Positions 9,020 to 16,531 of a DNA stretch of 64,000 nucleotides are shown one piece after another. Each line of letters starts with the position of its first letter. Position 1 is the stretch's first letter. A program made the position numbers and the translations under genes. The stretch is from Streptococcus sp. M334 (GTDB lineage: Bacteria; Bacillota; Bacilli; Lactobacillales; Streptococcaceae), in the NCBI RefSeq assembly GCF_000187745.1, contig NZ_GL732488.1, forward strand, positions 51,025 to 115,024, given 5' to 3'. The notes beneath the pieces are model-generated. The model was given only the letters and a program-made list of their open reading frames with translations. It searched no databases and was not told the DNA's origin.

Positions 9020-10102
9020 ATGTCTAAATTACAACAAATCGTAACATATCTTGAAACTGAAAAACTAGACGTCGCTGTCGTATCTGACCCCGTCACAATC
9101 AATTACCTCACTGGCTTTTACAGTGATCCCCATGAACGCCAAATGTTCCTTTTTGTCCTAGCGGATCAAGAACCCCTCCTCTTTGTCCCAGCCCTTGAGG
9201 TTGAGCGTGCAAGCAACACCGTTTCCTTCCCAGTTGTGGGCTATGTAGATTCTGAAAATCCATGGCAAAAAATGAAACATGCTCTTCCACAACTTGACTT
9301 CAAACGTGTCGCTGTTGAGTTTGACAATCTTATCTTGACCAAATACCATGGCTTGAAGACAGTTTTTGAAACAGCCGAGTTTGAAAACCTCACACCTCGT
9401 ATCCAACGCATGCGCCTCATCAAATCAGCTGACGAAGTGCAAAAAATGATGGTTGCAGGTCTCTATGCGGACAAGGCTGTTAAGGTTGGTTTTGATAATA
9501 TTTCTCTTGATAAGACAGAGACAGATATCATCGCTCAAATTGACTTTGCTATGAAACGTGAAGGTTATGAAATGAGCTTTGATACCATGGTCTTGACTGG
9601 TGATAATGCTGCAAATCCGCACGGCATTCCAGCAGCAAACAAGGTTGAAAATAATGCTCTTCTCCTCTTTGACCTTGGTGTTCTAGTCAACGGCTATGCG
9701 TCAGATATGACTCGTACAGTCGCTGTCGGTAAACCTGACCAATTCAAGAAAGACATTTATAACTTGACTCTTGAAGCTCAACAAGCTGCTCTTGACTTTA
9801 TCAAGCCAGGTGTGACTGCCCATGAAGTGGACCGTGCTGCCCGTGAGGTCATCGAAAAAGCTGGTTACGGTGAGTACTTCAACCACCGTCTTGGTCACGG
9901 CATCGGTATGGATGTCCACGAATTCCCATCTATCATGGAAGGAAACGACATGGTCATCGAAGAAGGCATGTGCTTCTCTGTTGAACCAGGTATCTATATC
10001 CCTGGTAAAGTCGGTGTCCGTATCGAAGACTGCGGTGTTGTTACCAAGGATGGCTTCGACCTCTTTACAAGCACCAGCAAAGACTTGCTTTATTTTGATT
10101 AA
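9020..10102 (+). CDS. pepQ: Xaa-Pro dipeptidase / aminopeptidase (M24B)
   Basis: The 360-residue protein has a creatinase-like N-terminal domain (about 1-130) and a pita-bread M24 metallopeptidase domain. The five metal ligands are visible in FDLGVLVNGYASDMTRT (two Asp), GHGIGMDVHE (His), SVEPGIY (Glu) and VRIEDCGVV (Glu). It cleaves dipeptides or N-termini ending in proline, in the cytoplasm. The ribosome site AGAAGGTAG precedes the ATG. The gene converges on the histidine kinase with only 18 bp between their ends and no visible terminator. Confidence 0.93.
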   Translation: MSKLQQIVTYLETEKLDVAVVSDPVTINYLTGFYSDPHERQMFLFVLADQEPLLFVPALEVERASNTVSFPVVGYVDSENPWQKMKHALPQLDFKRVAVEFDNLILTKYHGLKTVFETAEFENLTPRIQRMRLIKSADEVQKMMVAGLYADKAVKVGFDNISLDKTETDIIAQIDFAMKREGYEMSFDTMVLTGDNAANPHGIPAANKVENNALLLFDLGVLVNGYASDMTRTVAVGKPDQFKKDIYNLTLEAQQAALDFIKPGVTAHEVDRAAREVIEKAGYGEYFNHRLGHGIGMDVHEFPSIMEGNDMVIEEGMCFSVEPGIYIPGKVGVRIEDCGVVTKDGFDLFTSTSKDLLYFD

Positions 10103-10120
10103 GATAGCAACAAACCCTAG

Positions 10121-11389
10121 TTAGACAGGAAGAATCACTTCTGTTTTATGACGTCCATTCTGAATGAAATTCTTCATTGTTCCCCTATGATTGGTTACAA
10201 GTCTCTCAATATTTTTAAGCCCCCATCCCTCTGTCTGACGTTCCTTTCGTATTACCAATTCATTCTCATCAAATGAATTCTCGATAGCAATAAAGAGTTT
10301 CTTCTGAAAATATCGTATTCCTAATATCAAGACCCTATCTTCTTTATTACTCAAGCGCATACAGGCTTCAAGACTATTGTCCAACAAATTACCAAGTAAA
10401 ACCGCTAAAATATCTGGATTGATTTCTAATCGTTGAGGTACAAAACAATCAATTTCCAATTGTATGTCCTCTATCTTATCCTGTAATTTTTGATTGAGTA
10501 AAAAGTTAATTGTTGTATTCTTGGAATAACAGACAGTTTGGTTCTCTATACTATTTGTCATGCTTTGGAGATAAGACTTCGCTTGTTCAGGATCTTCTTT
10601 TAAAAGTGCAAGGAGGATTAAATGTTGATTTTTCAAATCGTGTTGAATCCTTTGAATCCTCCTATAATCTTTTTTAGATTGTTTCATTTCTCTCAGTTGA
10701 AAGGTCATCTGTTCCGTCTCTAGTATGCTTTGATAATACCTCTGTTGTTGCTGAGAAAGATATAGGGTGAAATAGAGAGAAGAGAACGTTAACACAATGA
10801 GGGCTAATACAGAAACAAAAGAAAGATAATCCTTCTCAAACACTTGCCCTTGAATCGCTGATACTGTAAAAGCAAAACAAATGGACAAAAATGGTACAAT
10901 AAACTGGTATAACCAAGTCCCTTTAGAAACAGTATAAACTAACTTTTGATGTGCACGAAAAAGTTGTCGAAGAACCAGGGTCACTAGCAATGATAAAAGA
11001 AAAGCTACAGCGAGATAAAAAAGCATGGCTATTAGATTTTCTGAAATGACTGATAAAGGGGAAAATAGTTGCACTGCTTGATTGAGTATAGTACCAGCTA
11101 GTAAAGTTAGACTCATCTGACAAAAAATCCAAAACGAAGATTCTTGAACAGCATATCCAAAATAAAGACCTAAAAAATAATACTCTGCGATACTGAGAAT
11201 AAGATTCCCTACTAAGAAAAGATTAGCTCCTGAAAATAATATCGTCAACAAGGCATGGAAAAATAAAAGGAGAGAAGTAAAGATACAAATTCTCCTAGAC
11301 TTTTCTTTTTGGGACAGAGGTCTATAAAAGAAAATAATTCCCAAAAATAAATCAAACAGAATACTCACAATCCGCAAACTGACTAACAT
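10121..11389 (-). CDS. ComD/BlpH-type sensor histidine kinase (HPK10 family)
   Basis: The 422-residue kinase starts with about six or seven hydrophobic segments (residues 1-215), the polytopic sensor type used by streptococcal peptide-pheromone receptors. After these come a phosphoacceptor box HDLKNQ with His250, an N-box NLLDNSLEA (about 352) and a G-box GWGLKN. Such kinases detect secreted peptides. It overlaps its response regulator by one base (TAATG), so they form an operon. It is divergent from the small peptide gene at 12223, and no double-glycine pheromone gene is present. I infer that it senses the product of the adjacent peptide cluster. Confidence 0.9.
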   Translation of the reverse strand: MLVSLRIVSILFDLFLGIIFFYRPLSQKEKSRRICIFTSLLLFFHALLTILFSGANLFLVGNLILSIAEYYFLGLYFGYAVQESSFWIFCQMSLTLLAGTILNQAVQLFSPLSVISENLIAMLFYLAVAFLLSLLVTLVLRQLFRAHQKLVYTVSKGTWLYQFIVPFLSICFAFTVSAIQGQVFEKDYLSFVSVLALIVLTFSSLYFTLYLSQQQQRYYQSILETEQMTFQLREMKQSKKDYRRIQRIQHDLKNQHLILLALLKEDPEQAKSYLQSMTNSIENQTVCYSKNTTINFLLNQKLQDKIEDIQLEIDCFVPQRLEINPDILAVLLGNLLDNSLEACMRLSNKEDRVLILGIRYFQKKLFIAIENSFDENELVIRKERQTEGWGLKNIERLVTNHRGTMKNFIQNGRHKTEVILPV

Positions 11390-12096
11390 TAAAAATTCCT
11401 CTCACTCAGATAATAATAATACTTTTCTCTAAAAGACGTTTGAAATTTTCGGCTAATTGGAAGGTGATTTTCATCCATTCCATTTAAAATTGTGACTATT
11501 TGCGAATCAAACTCTGTCACATATCTAGGATTGATAATATAGGAAGAATGAATTTGAATAAAGTAATCAGGTAATTTCTCTAAAATATCTTTCGTTTTAA
11601 GCAAAGCTTTGTAAGTCTGATCTTTAGTGTAAATAAAGACAGCACGCTTATCCTTTTCAAAAAATACAATGTCATTTAAAGGCAGTGAATATTGCTGCTT
11701 TCCAAAAGTAAACGTAAATACAGCTTGCCCTAAATTCAAAAAACGTACCACTCTATCCAGAGTTTTATATAATTTTTTAGAAGTCACTGGTTTAAGTAAA
11801 TAATCAAAAGTCTGCACTTCAAAAACCTGCTCCATATAATCTCGATAACTGGTAACAAAGATAATCGGGATAAAAGGGTTTACCTTACGGATTTTTTGTG
11901 CCATATCAATTCCTGTTATCTGTGGCATCTCGATATCCAAAAAAACACAACTGTACTTCTCTGTCAATTGTTCTAATAGTTTTTGGGGATTCGTATAAAC
12001 ACTCGTTTCTATTTTGATGTCCTTATAAGATAAGAGTAAGTTTTCTAGCTGACTACCATCCCTATTAGAATCATCACAAATCGCAATTTTTAACAT
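11389..12096 (-). CDS. LytTR-type response regulator (ComE/BlpR-like)
   Basis: The receiver domain (MLKIAICDD...VFLDIEMP) has acidic residues Asp8/Asp9 and the phosphoacceptor Asp54. The C-terminal half (about 130-235) is a LytTR DNA-binding domain (FTFGKQQYSLPLNDIVFFEKDKRA...). I chose the internal ATG at 12096 because GTGAGGAA sits at good spacing before it, whereas an upstream in-frame ATG at 12117 has no ribosome site. This gives 235 residues. LytTR regulators bind direct repeats, and such repeats lie in the divergent promoter region just upstream. Confidence 0.9.
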   Translation of the reverse strand: MLKIAICDDSNRDGSQLENLLLSYKDIKIETSVYTNPQKLLEQLTEKYSCVFLDIEMPQITGIDMAQKIRKVNPFIPIIFVTSYRDYMEQVFEVQTFDYLLKPVTSKKLYKTLDRVVRFLNLGQAVFTFTFGKQQYSLPLNDIVFFEKDKRAVFIYTKDQTYKALLKTKDILEKLPDYFIQIHSSYIINPRYVTEFDSQIVTILNGMDENHLPISRKFQTSFREKYYYYLSERNF

Positions 12097-12131
12097 CAAA
12101 TTCCTCACTACAAGCATGATTTTGCCAATTA

Positions 12132-12157
12132 TAACGTCAAATACGTCAATTATGACA
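12132..12157. promoter_or_regulatory. Candidate LytTR-regulator binding repeats
   Basis: TAACGTCAA and TACGTCAAT are near-identical 9-bp repeats in direct tandem, followed by TATGACAT, in the intergenic region shared by the regulator gene and the peptide gene. They lie about 35-55 bp upstream of the peptide gene's -10 (TACAAT, 12186-12191), which has no good -35. This is the usual layout for an activator-dependent LytTR promoter. Confidence 0.6.
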
Positions 12158-12222
12158 TGCTGATAAAAAAATCGTTAATTTATTATACAATATTCTTATC
12201 AAATATGAAAGGAGTTACAAAA

Positions 12223-12285
12223 ATGAAAAATATTCAAGTGCGTAAAGTTATTGCTAAAACTGATATTAGCTGGGGTGTTTTCTAA
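12223..12285 (+). CDS. Putative RiPP precursor peptide, 20 residues
   Basis: This short gene encodes MKNIQVRKVIAKTDISWGVF and ends in TAA. It is preceded by a strong AAAGGAG ribosome site at ideal spacing (12208-12214) and an activator-type promoter. It lies directly before an RRE/E1-like modifying enzyme and an ABC exporter, which is why I call it a precursor. It has no double-glycine leader, no Cys and no C-terminal Asn, so it is neither a class II bacteriocin, a lanthipeptide nor a standard microcin C heptapeptide. The C-terminal ISWGVF with an Asp/Ser just before it is the likely modified core. Confidence 0.7.
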   Translation: MKNIQVRKVIAKTDISWGVF

Positions 12286-12472
12286 ATTTTGGGCACCTCT
12301 AAAAACTACCGGTTTTCTATGTTTAGTAACCAGAAAAGGTTGAAAAATTAGCATTTTAAAATTGAGTTTTTAGAGGAGTTCTTTTCTATTTATTCCTACT
12401 GTTGGAATTGAGTAGATAGGTTCACCATTTTCTTTCTACTTATTTCCATTTGTAATAGGAACTGGGAGTTGC
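12286..12472 (+). ncRNA. Structured spacer RNA between precursor and enzyme genes
   Basis: CCTCTAAAAACT (12296-12307) pairs perfectly over 12 bp with AGTTTTTAGAGG (12365-12376). It encloses an inner hairpin (TTTTCT/AGAAAA, 12313-12337) and is followed by a T-rich run, so it could terminate or attenuate transcription. A weaker stem joins GGAATTGAGTAGA (about 12404) and TCTACTTATTTCC (about 12434). The likely effect is more precursor than enzyme mRNA, or protection of the precursor's 3' end. No open reading frame is supported in this spacer. Confidence 0.6.
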
Positions 12473-12515
12473 AAGACGAGGATATATGATTTATAATCAC
12501 CTCGTCTTCCTTTTT
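12473..12515 (+). terminator. Terminator-like hairpin just before the E1-like gene
   Basis: AAGACGAGG (12473-12481) pairs perfectly with CCTCGTCTT (12500-12508) and is followed by CCTTTTT. It sits only 21 bp before the next start codon, so it either limits read-through or the downstream genes depend on antitermination. Confidence 0.7.
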
Positions 12516-12535
12516 AATAAAATAGTGAGGTTAAA

Positions 12536-13669
12536 ATGAAATTCTATCATCCAAGAATAAAAGAAATATATCCTGTTTATAAACTTCATAAAAATTTATT
12601 TAGGATTGGGCTACAAATTGGTATAACCACAGAAATTAAGGATGATAATAATAAAATGTGGAATTTAGTCAATATTTTGGACGGACGTCCTTTTCAAGAT
12701 ATTCTCAATATCATGCTAACAAAATATGATGATTTAACTGAAGAAGACATCACAGGCGCTCTTGAACTCTTAGATAATGAGGGGGTTCTCGAAGAAGCGG
12801 GCGAAATTCAGGATATTAAAGAACGTTATCATTCAAATATATATTATTTCAGTCGCTATTTAAATAGCTTCCAAGATAGTATTGCAACACAGAAAAAAAT
12901 TCATCAGTCTACTATCCTTTTACTAGGTCTTGGTGGTGGGGGTTCTAACATACTGACATTACTAGCAGGCTTGGGACCTAAAAAGATAAAAATAGTGGAT
13001 TTTGACATTGTTGAGCAAAGTAATCTAGGAAGACAATTTCTATACAAGGAAGATGATATTGGCTTATCTAAAGTTCAAATTGCCCATAGAGAAGTTACAA
13101 AAATGAATTCCGATATTGAAGTAGAAACCCATAATATACGTATCACCTCTGTAAGTGACTTGATTCCTTTACTTGATGATGTTGATATTACGATATGTGT
13201 GATTGATAAACCTCAATATGATATTCAACGTATCGTAAATAAAGCAATCGTTACAAAAAATATTCCCTGTATATTTGGCGCCAGTCAAGTTAGTCGTGGT
13301 CGTGTCTATTCAGTTATCCCTTACCAAACAGGCTGTTTTGATTGTTTAAATATTCATTATACAAAAATTGACACTCTATTCCTTGAACAATTCCACGGTG
13401 TTCGTACGATTACAAAAACAATCCCTACAATAGCCTATGGTCCAGCAATATTTCAACTGACTTCTGCCATTGTTGATGAAACTATCCGATTATTAACTCA
13501 ATATACGGAACCAATTAGCCTTAACCATCAATACGAAATCAATTATGAAAACGGAGCCTCATTCACACACGATTCTTGGGGACGCTATCTTGATGAATGT
13601 CCAACATGCGGCACAGGTAAAGAAGACGATTGGGAAATTTTTTCTAAGTACGGAGAATTAAAGTTATGA
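12536..13669 (+). CDS. RRE-fused E1-like (ThiF/MccB-type) peptide-modifying enzyme
   Basis: The 377-residue protein has two parts. Residues 1-95 resemble the winged-helix RiPP recognition element found at the front of MccB and TOMM E1-like proteins, with WNLVNILDGRPFQDIL and ALELLDNEGVLEE. Residues about 115-377 are an E1/ThiF fold: nucleotide loop GLGGGGS (131-137), VDFDIVEQSNLGRQ (Asp155, Asp157, Arg166), Lys179, VIDKP (Asp224), and two CxxC pairs (267/270 and 355/358) for structural zinc. Members adenylate peptide carboxylates with ATP. It follows the 20-residue peptide gene and overlaps the ABC gene by 4 bp. No YcaO partner is present, so classic azoline chemistry is unlikely. The exact reaction cannot be read from the sequence. 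Confidence 0.85.
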   Translation: MKFYHPRIKEIYPVYKLHKNLFRIGLQIGITTEIKDDNNKMWNLVNILDGRPFQDILNIMLTKYDDLTEEDITGALELLDNEGVLEEAGEIQDIKERYHSNIYYFSRYLNSFQDSIATQKKIHQSTILLLGLGGGGSNILTLLAGLGPKKIKIVDFDIVEQSNLGRQFLYKEDDIGLSKVQIAHREVTKMNSDIEVETHNIRITSVSDLIPLLDDVDITICVIDKPQYDIQRIVNKAIVTKNIPCIFGASQVSRGRVYSVIPYQTGCFDCLNIHYTKIDTLFLEQFHGVRTITKTIPTIAYGPAIFQLTSAIVDETIRLLTQYTEPISLNHQYEINYENGASFTHDSWGRYLDECPTCGTGKEDDWEIFSKYGELKL

Positions 13670-14577
13670 CAACTGCAAAACTCGTAATTGATAATTTGAC
13701 TAAATCTTTTGATGGTCAGCACTTAGCCAATAATCATATTTCCTTAGAAATATCACCAGCAAAAATCACGGCTTTTTTGGGACACAATGGAGCTGGAAAA
13801 TCTACTCTATTGAATCAAATGATTGGTTTTACTAAACCTGACCAAGGAGATATTTTGTATGGTGATATTTCTTTTATATACAATCGTAAACAAGCACGCA
13901 CCTTAATTAGTTATATGTCTCAACAATATGCCCCACTCGACAAATTAACCGTAGAACAAAATTTAGAAATACTTGGAAAAATGCGAGGATTGAGTTCCCA
14001 AGAACTAGAAAAAGCAATCAGCCAGCTTCTCACTGATTTAGAAATTGAAGACTATCGTTACAAAAAAGGTAAGGATCTTTCGGGCGGTCTCAAAAGACTA
14101 ACTTCCTTCGCTATGACACTAATCGGTAGCTCAGACATCATTCTTCTTGACGAACCAACAAATGATGTTGACCCCATTCGTCGTGAAAAGCAATGGCAAT
14201 TATTGCAAAAGTTAGCTAGCAAGGGGCATACCATTATTATCGTTACTCATAATCTTCTGGAGGTTGAAAAATATGCAGATAATTACGCCCTCTTTAATAA
14301 TGGTAAATTGCTTAAATCAGGAAAGGTTAAGCAAATCATCCATGACAAACTGTATCAGATAAGCTTTGATTTTAAGACTAAAAGTATATTAGACAAAATA
14401 GAAGATTATACAATTATCAATGGTGTTAGTTGTCAATTAGAGATTGAGGAAAGAAGTCTAGCTCCATTGATAGCACAACTGACAGAAGAACTTGGTCAAA
14501 AAACAATTTCCAATCTCTCTCTTCATCAAAAAACATTGACTATTTCTGACCTTTATAGAGAGGAGCTAACCAACTAA
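13666..14577 (+). CDS. ABC transporter ATP-binding protein of the peptide cluster
   Basis: The 303-residue ATPase has Walker A GHNGAGKST (about residue 39), the signature LSGGLKR, Walker B IILLDEPTNDVD and an H-loop VTHN. A C-terminal extension of about 80 residues follows, as in bacteriocin export or immunity ATPases. Its ATG overlaps the E1-like stop (ATGA), and the permease gene follows after one base. It energises the adjacent ABC-2 permease, presumably to export the modified peptide or to give self-protection. Confidence 0.9.
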   Translation: MTTAKLVIDNLTKSFDGQHLANNHISLEISPAKITAFLGHNGAGKSTLLNQMIGFTKPDQGDILYGDISFIYNRKQARTLISYMSQQYAPLDKLTVEQNLEILGKMRGLSSQELEKAISQLLTDLEIEDYRYKKGKDLSGGLKRLTSFAMTLIGSSDIILLDEPTNDVDPIRREKQWQLLQKLASKGHTIIIVTHNLLEVEKYADNYALFNNGKLLKSGKVKQIIHDKLYQISFDFKTKSILDKIEDYTIINGVSCQLEIEERSLAPLIAQLTEELGQKTISNLSLHQKTLTISDLYREELTN

Positions 14578-14578
14578 T

Positions 14579-15301
14579 ATGACTCAATTTTTTTACTTAC
14601 TTCATTGGAACTACTTGCGCCAAAAAGAGCTTTTCATCCTTTTTACACTAGCACAGCTCCTCTTATCCATTTCTCTTCTTTTTGGCTACCCTCTAGTTAT
14701 TGGCGATATCGATTCGACTACTGCCTACTATCTTTCGTCTGGTTCTGTTTTAATTGGAATTATCTCCATGGGTTGTACAATTTCCTCCCCTGTTATAGCA
14801 AATGATAAGTTGGAAGGGCATTTTGATTATATTCGTGCCTTACCCATCCCTAGGATATTCATTTCTCTCGCTGACTTGTGGATGTGGTTAATTGCCATTT
14901 TGCCGGGAGTTTTTATTTCTATTCTACTTGGGTATGTCCGTTTTTCTGTTCGTCTCCATCCATCTTTTCTTGGTGTTTTTATTGTGCTTCTGATTTGTCT
15001 TACTATGATTAGTCTGGGATTTGCTATAGCCTACACCTTTTCTCCAAATACAGTAACCCTTATGTCGCAGCTAATTCTTATGATTGGACTCATGTTCTCA
15101 CCACTCATGTATCCAGCAGATCGACTACCTGAGTGGGTAAACCATCTTTACCGTGCCCTCCCTTTCGTCCCTTCCTCAAATCTTCTGCGAGCCAGCCTTT
15201 ACGACTACGGAAATGTTTCCCTATTGGACATGAGTATTCTCATTCTTTGGATTATGTTAACACAGTTAATTATTTTAAGAACTCTTCATAAAGAAAAATG
15301 A
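14579..15301 (+). CDS. ABC-2 type permease of the peptide cluster
   Basis: The 240-residue membrane protein has about six hydrophobic spans and the ABC-2 hallmark near the end (QLILMIGLMFSPLMYPADRLPEW). It is the only membrane partner for the preceding ATPase. No C39 peptidase is fused or nearby, so leader removal, if any, needs another protease. Confidence 0.88.
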   Translation: MTQFFYLLHWNYLRQKELFILFTLAQLLLSISLLFGYPLVIGDIDSTTAYYLSSGSVLIGIISMGCTISSPVIANDKLEGHFDYIRALPIPRIFISLADLWMWLIAILPGVFISILLGYVRFSVRLHPSFLGVFIVLLICLTMISLGFAIAYTFSPNTVTLMSQLILMIGLMFSPLMYPADRLPEWVNHLYRALPFVPSSNLLRASLYDYGNVSLLDMSILILWIMLTQLIILRTLHKEK

Positions 15302-15349
15302 TTGCCCCTAAAGCTTTTCTTATAGACTAAGCCAATAAAAAGAACCTTC

Positions 15350-15823
15350 ATGAATATTCGAAAAACTAAACAAGAAGATATTCCTAAATTACTCGATTTA
15401 TTACAACAAATCCTTACGGTTCACCACCAAGCACAACCTGATATTTTTAAGAAAAACGGATCTAAATATAGTGCTTCTGACTTGCAAAACATACTCTCTC
15501 AATAACACATACCAATTTTTGTTTTTGAAAATGAAAAGGGGCAAGTTCTTGGACATCTATTTTGTACCATAAAAGATAAAACTGATAACCCTGTTCTCCA
15601 AGAAATCAAAACCCTTTTTATAGAAGACTTATGTGTGGATCAAAATGCTCGTGGTCAAAAAATTGGTGATCAACTCTATCAATTTGCTCTCAATTATGCT
15701 AAAGAAATCGGTTGCCACAATCTAACTTTAAGTGTCTGGAATGATAACGAGGGTGCTCTCCGCTTTTATCAAAGACAAGGGATGAAACCACAAGAAACAA
15801 CAATGGAAATGATAATTGATTAA
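15350..15823 (+). pseudogene. GNAT acetyltransferase gene with an internal stop codon
   Basis: Starting at ATG 15350, one frame runs to 15823 with a single in-frame TAA at 15503 (codon 52). Repairing it gives 157 residues with the GNAT fold: IFVFENEKGQVLGHLF, then EDLCVDQNARGQKIGDQL (the acetyl-CoA loop) and LSVWNDNEGALRFYQRQGM. It follows the ABC permease after 48 bp and may belong to the same operon. In microcin C systems a GNAT enzyme gives immunity, but ordinary GNAT genes are common. A sequencing error at the stop cannot be excluded. Confidence 0.8.
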
Positions 15824-15839
15824 GAAATAATCTATAAAA

Positions 15840-15940
15840 AGATGCTGGGAAAAATTCAATTTTACTAGAAAATGAGGGAAATCTTCCCACAATAAAACGC
15901 ATAGTATCAAGCTTTCAACACCTGATACTATGCGTTTTTC
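15840..15940. repeat. RUP-like repeat
   Basis: An inverted repeat with half-sites AACGCATAGTATCAAG and CCTGATACTATGCGTT (15894-15938) is attached to about 50 bp of AT-rich arm. The same arrangement recurs at 57070-57168 and as a fragment near 41662. Length and terminal inverted repeat agree with the pneumococcal RUP element, recalled from memory. It flanks the peptide cluster on the right. Confidence 0.6.
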
Positions 15941-15970
15941 TTATTCGAAAGACTTTTTACTCAGCCTCTT

Positions 15971-16070
15971 TATACTTGCAAACCAGGAAGCTAGCCGCAG
16001 GTTGCTCAAAACAATGTTTTGAGGTTGCAGATGGAAGCTGACGTGGTTTGAAGAGATTTTCGAAGAGTAT
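15971..16070 (-). repeat. BOX element, shortened
   Basis: Minus-orientation BOX with boxC core (AGGAAGCTAGCCGCAGGTTG), a shortened boxB (CTCAAAACAATGTTTTGAG) and boxA (GTGGTTTGAAGAGATTTTCG). The outer part of boxC is deleted (TATACT joins directly to TGCAAACCAGG). Its right edge touches the stop codon of the next gene. Confidence 0.85.
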
Positions 16071-16531
16071 TACTTAATCTTCTTGATACTTTGACTAAGG
16101 ATAAATCCTATAATCATCCCTACTATATTTTGCATGAAATTTGGTAGAATTTCTGGTAGGGCTGCTGCCCAGCCATTCATCAATGTAGAACCCAAGGCGT
16201 AACCCCCTACCATGGCAATCGTTGCTAAGATAAGGCCTAGCCACTGAGTTTTGCCTTTAAATCCTGCGAAAAATCCCTGCAAGCCATGGTTGACCAAGCT
16301 AAAGAACATCCACTGAGGATAGCCTGATAAGAGGTCAATCAAGAAACCTGCTAGTCCTCCGACTACAGCCCCTTCGCGACTACCAAAGTAAAAGGCCGTA
16401 AAGAAGATACCCGCATCTAAAAGAGTTAAAATGCCTGTCGGTGTTGGGATTTTTAGGAAATAACCTAGAACCACAGAGAGGGCGGTTAATAGGGATACAA
16501 GGGCGATTTTAGTTGTTTTGGTTTGCTTCAT
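16070..16531 (-). CDS. ECF transporter S-component, vitamin B6/HMP type
   Basis: The 153-residue protein has five or six membrane spans and the small glycine-rich fold of ECF substrate-binding subunits ([41 protein letters not shown]). It overlaps the upstream pyridoxine/HMP-kinase gene by 23 bp, so it likely imports that kinase's substrate and would work with the shared ECF energising module encoded elsewhere. Substrate assignment is by context only. Its stop codon is formed at the edge of a BOX element. Confidence 0.8.
   Translation of the reverse strand: MKQTKTTKIALVSLLTALSVVLGYFLKIPTPTGILTLLDAGIFFTAFYFGSREGAVVGGLAGFLIDLLSGYPQWMFFSLVNHGLQGFFAGFKGKTQWLGLILATIAMVGGYALGSTLMNGWAAALPEILPNFMQNIVGMIIGFILSQSIKKIK

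Noticed and set aside
12223..12285. Classical microcin C (MccA) heptapeptide system
   Set aside because: The peptide is 20 residues and ends in Phe, whereas MccB chemistry needs a C-terminal Asn; only the enzyme logic is similar.
12377..12470. A second precursor peptide after AGAGGAG at 12371
   Set aside because: No ATG, GTG or TTG frame with reasonable length and spacing follows; the purine run belongs to the long stem.
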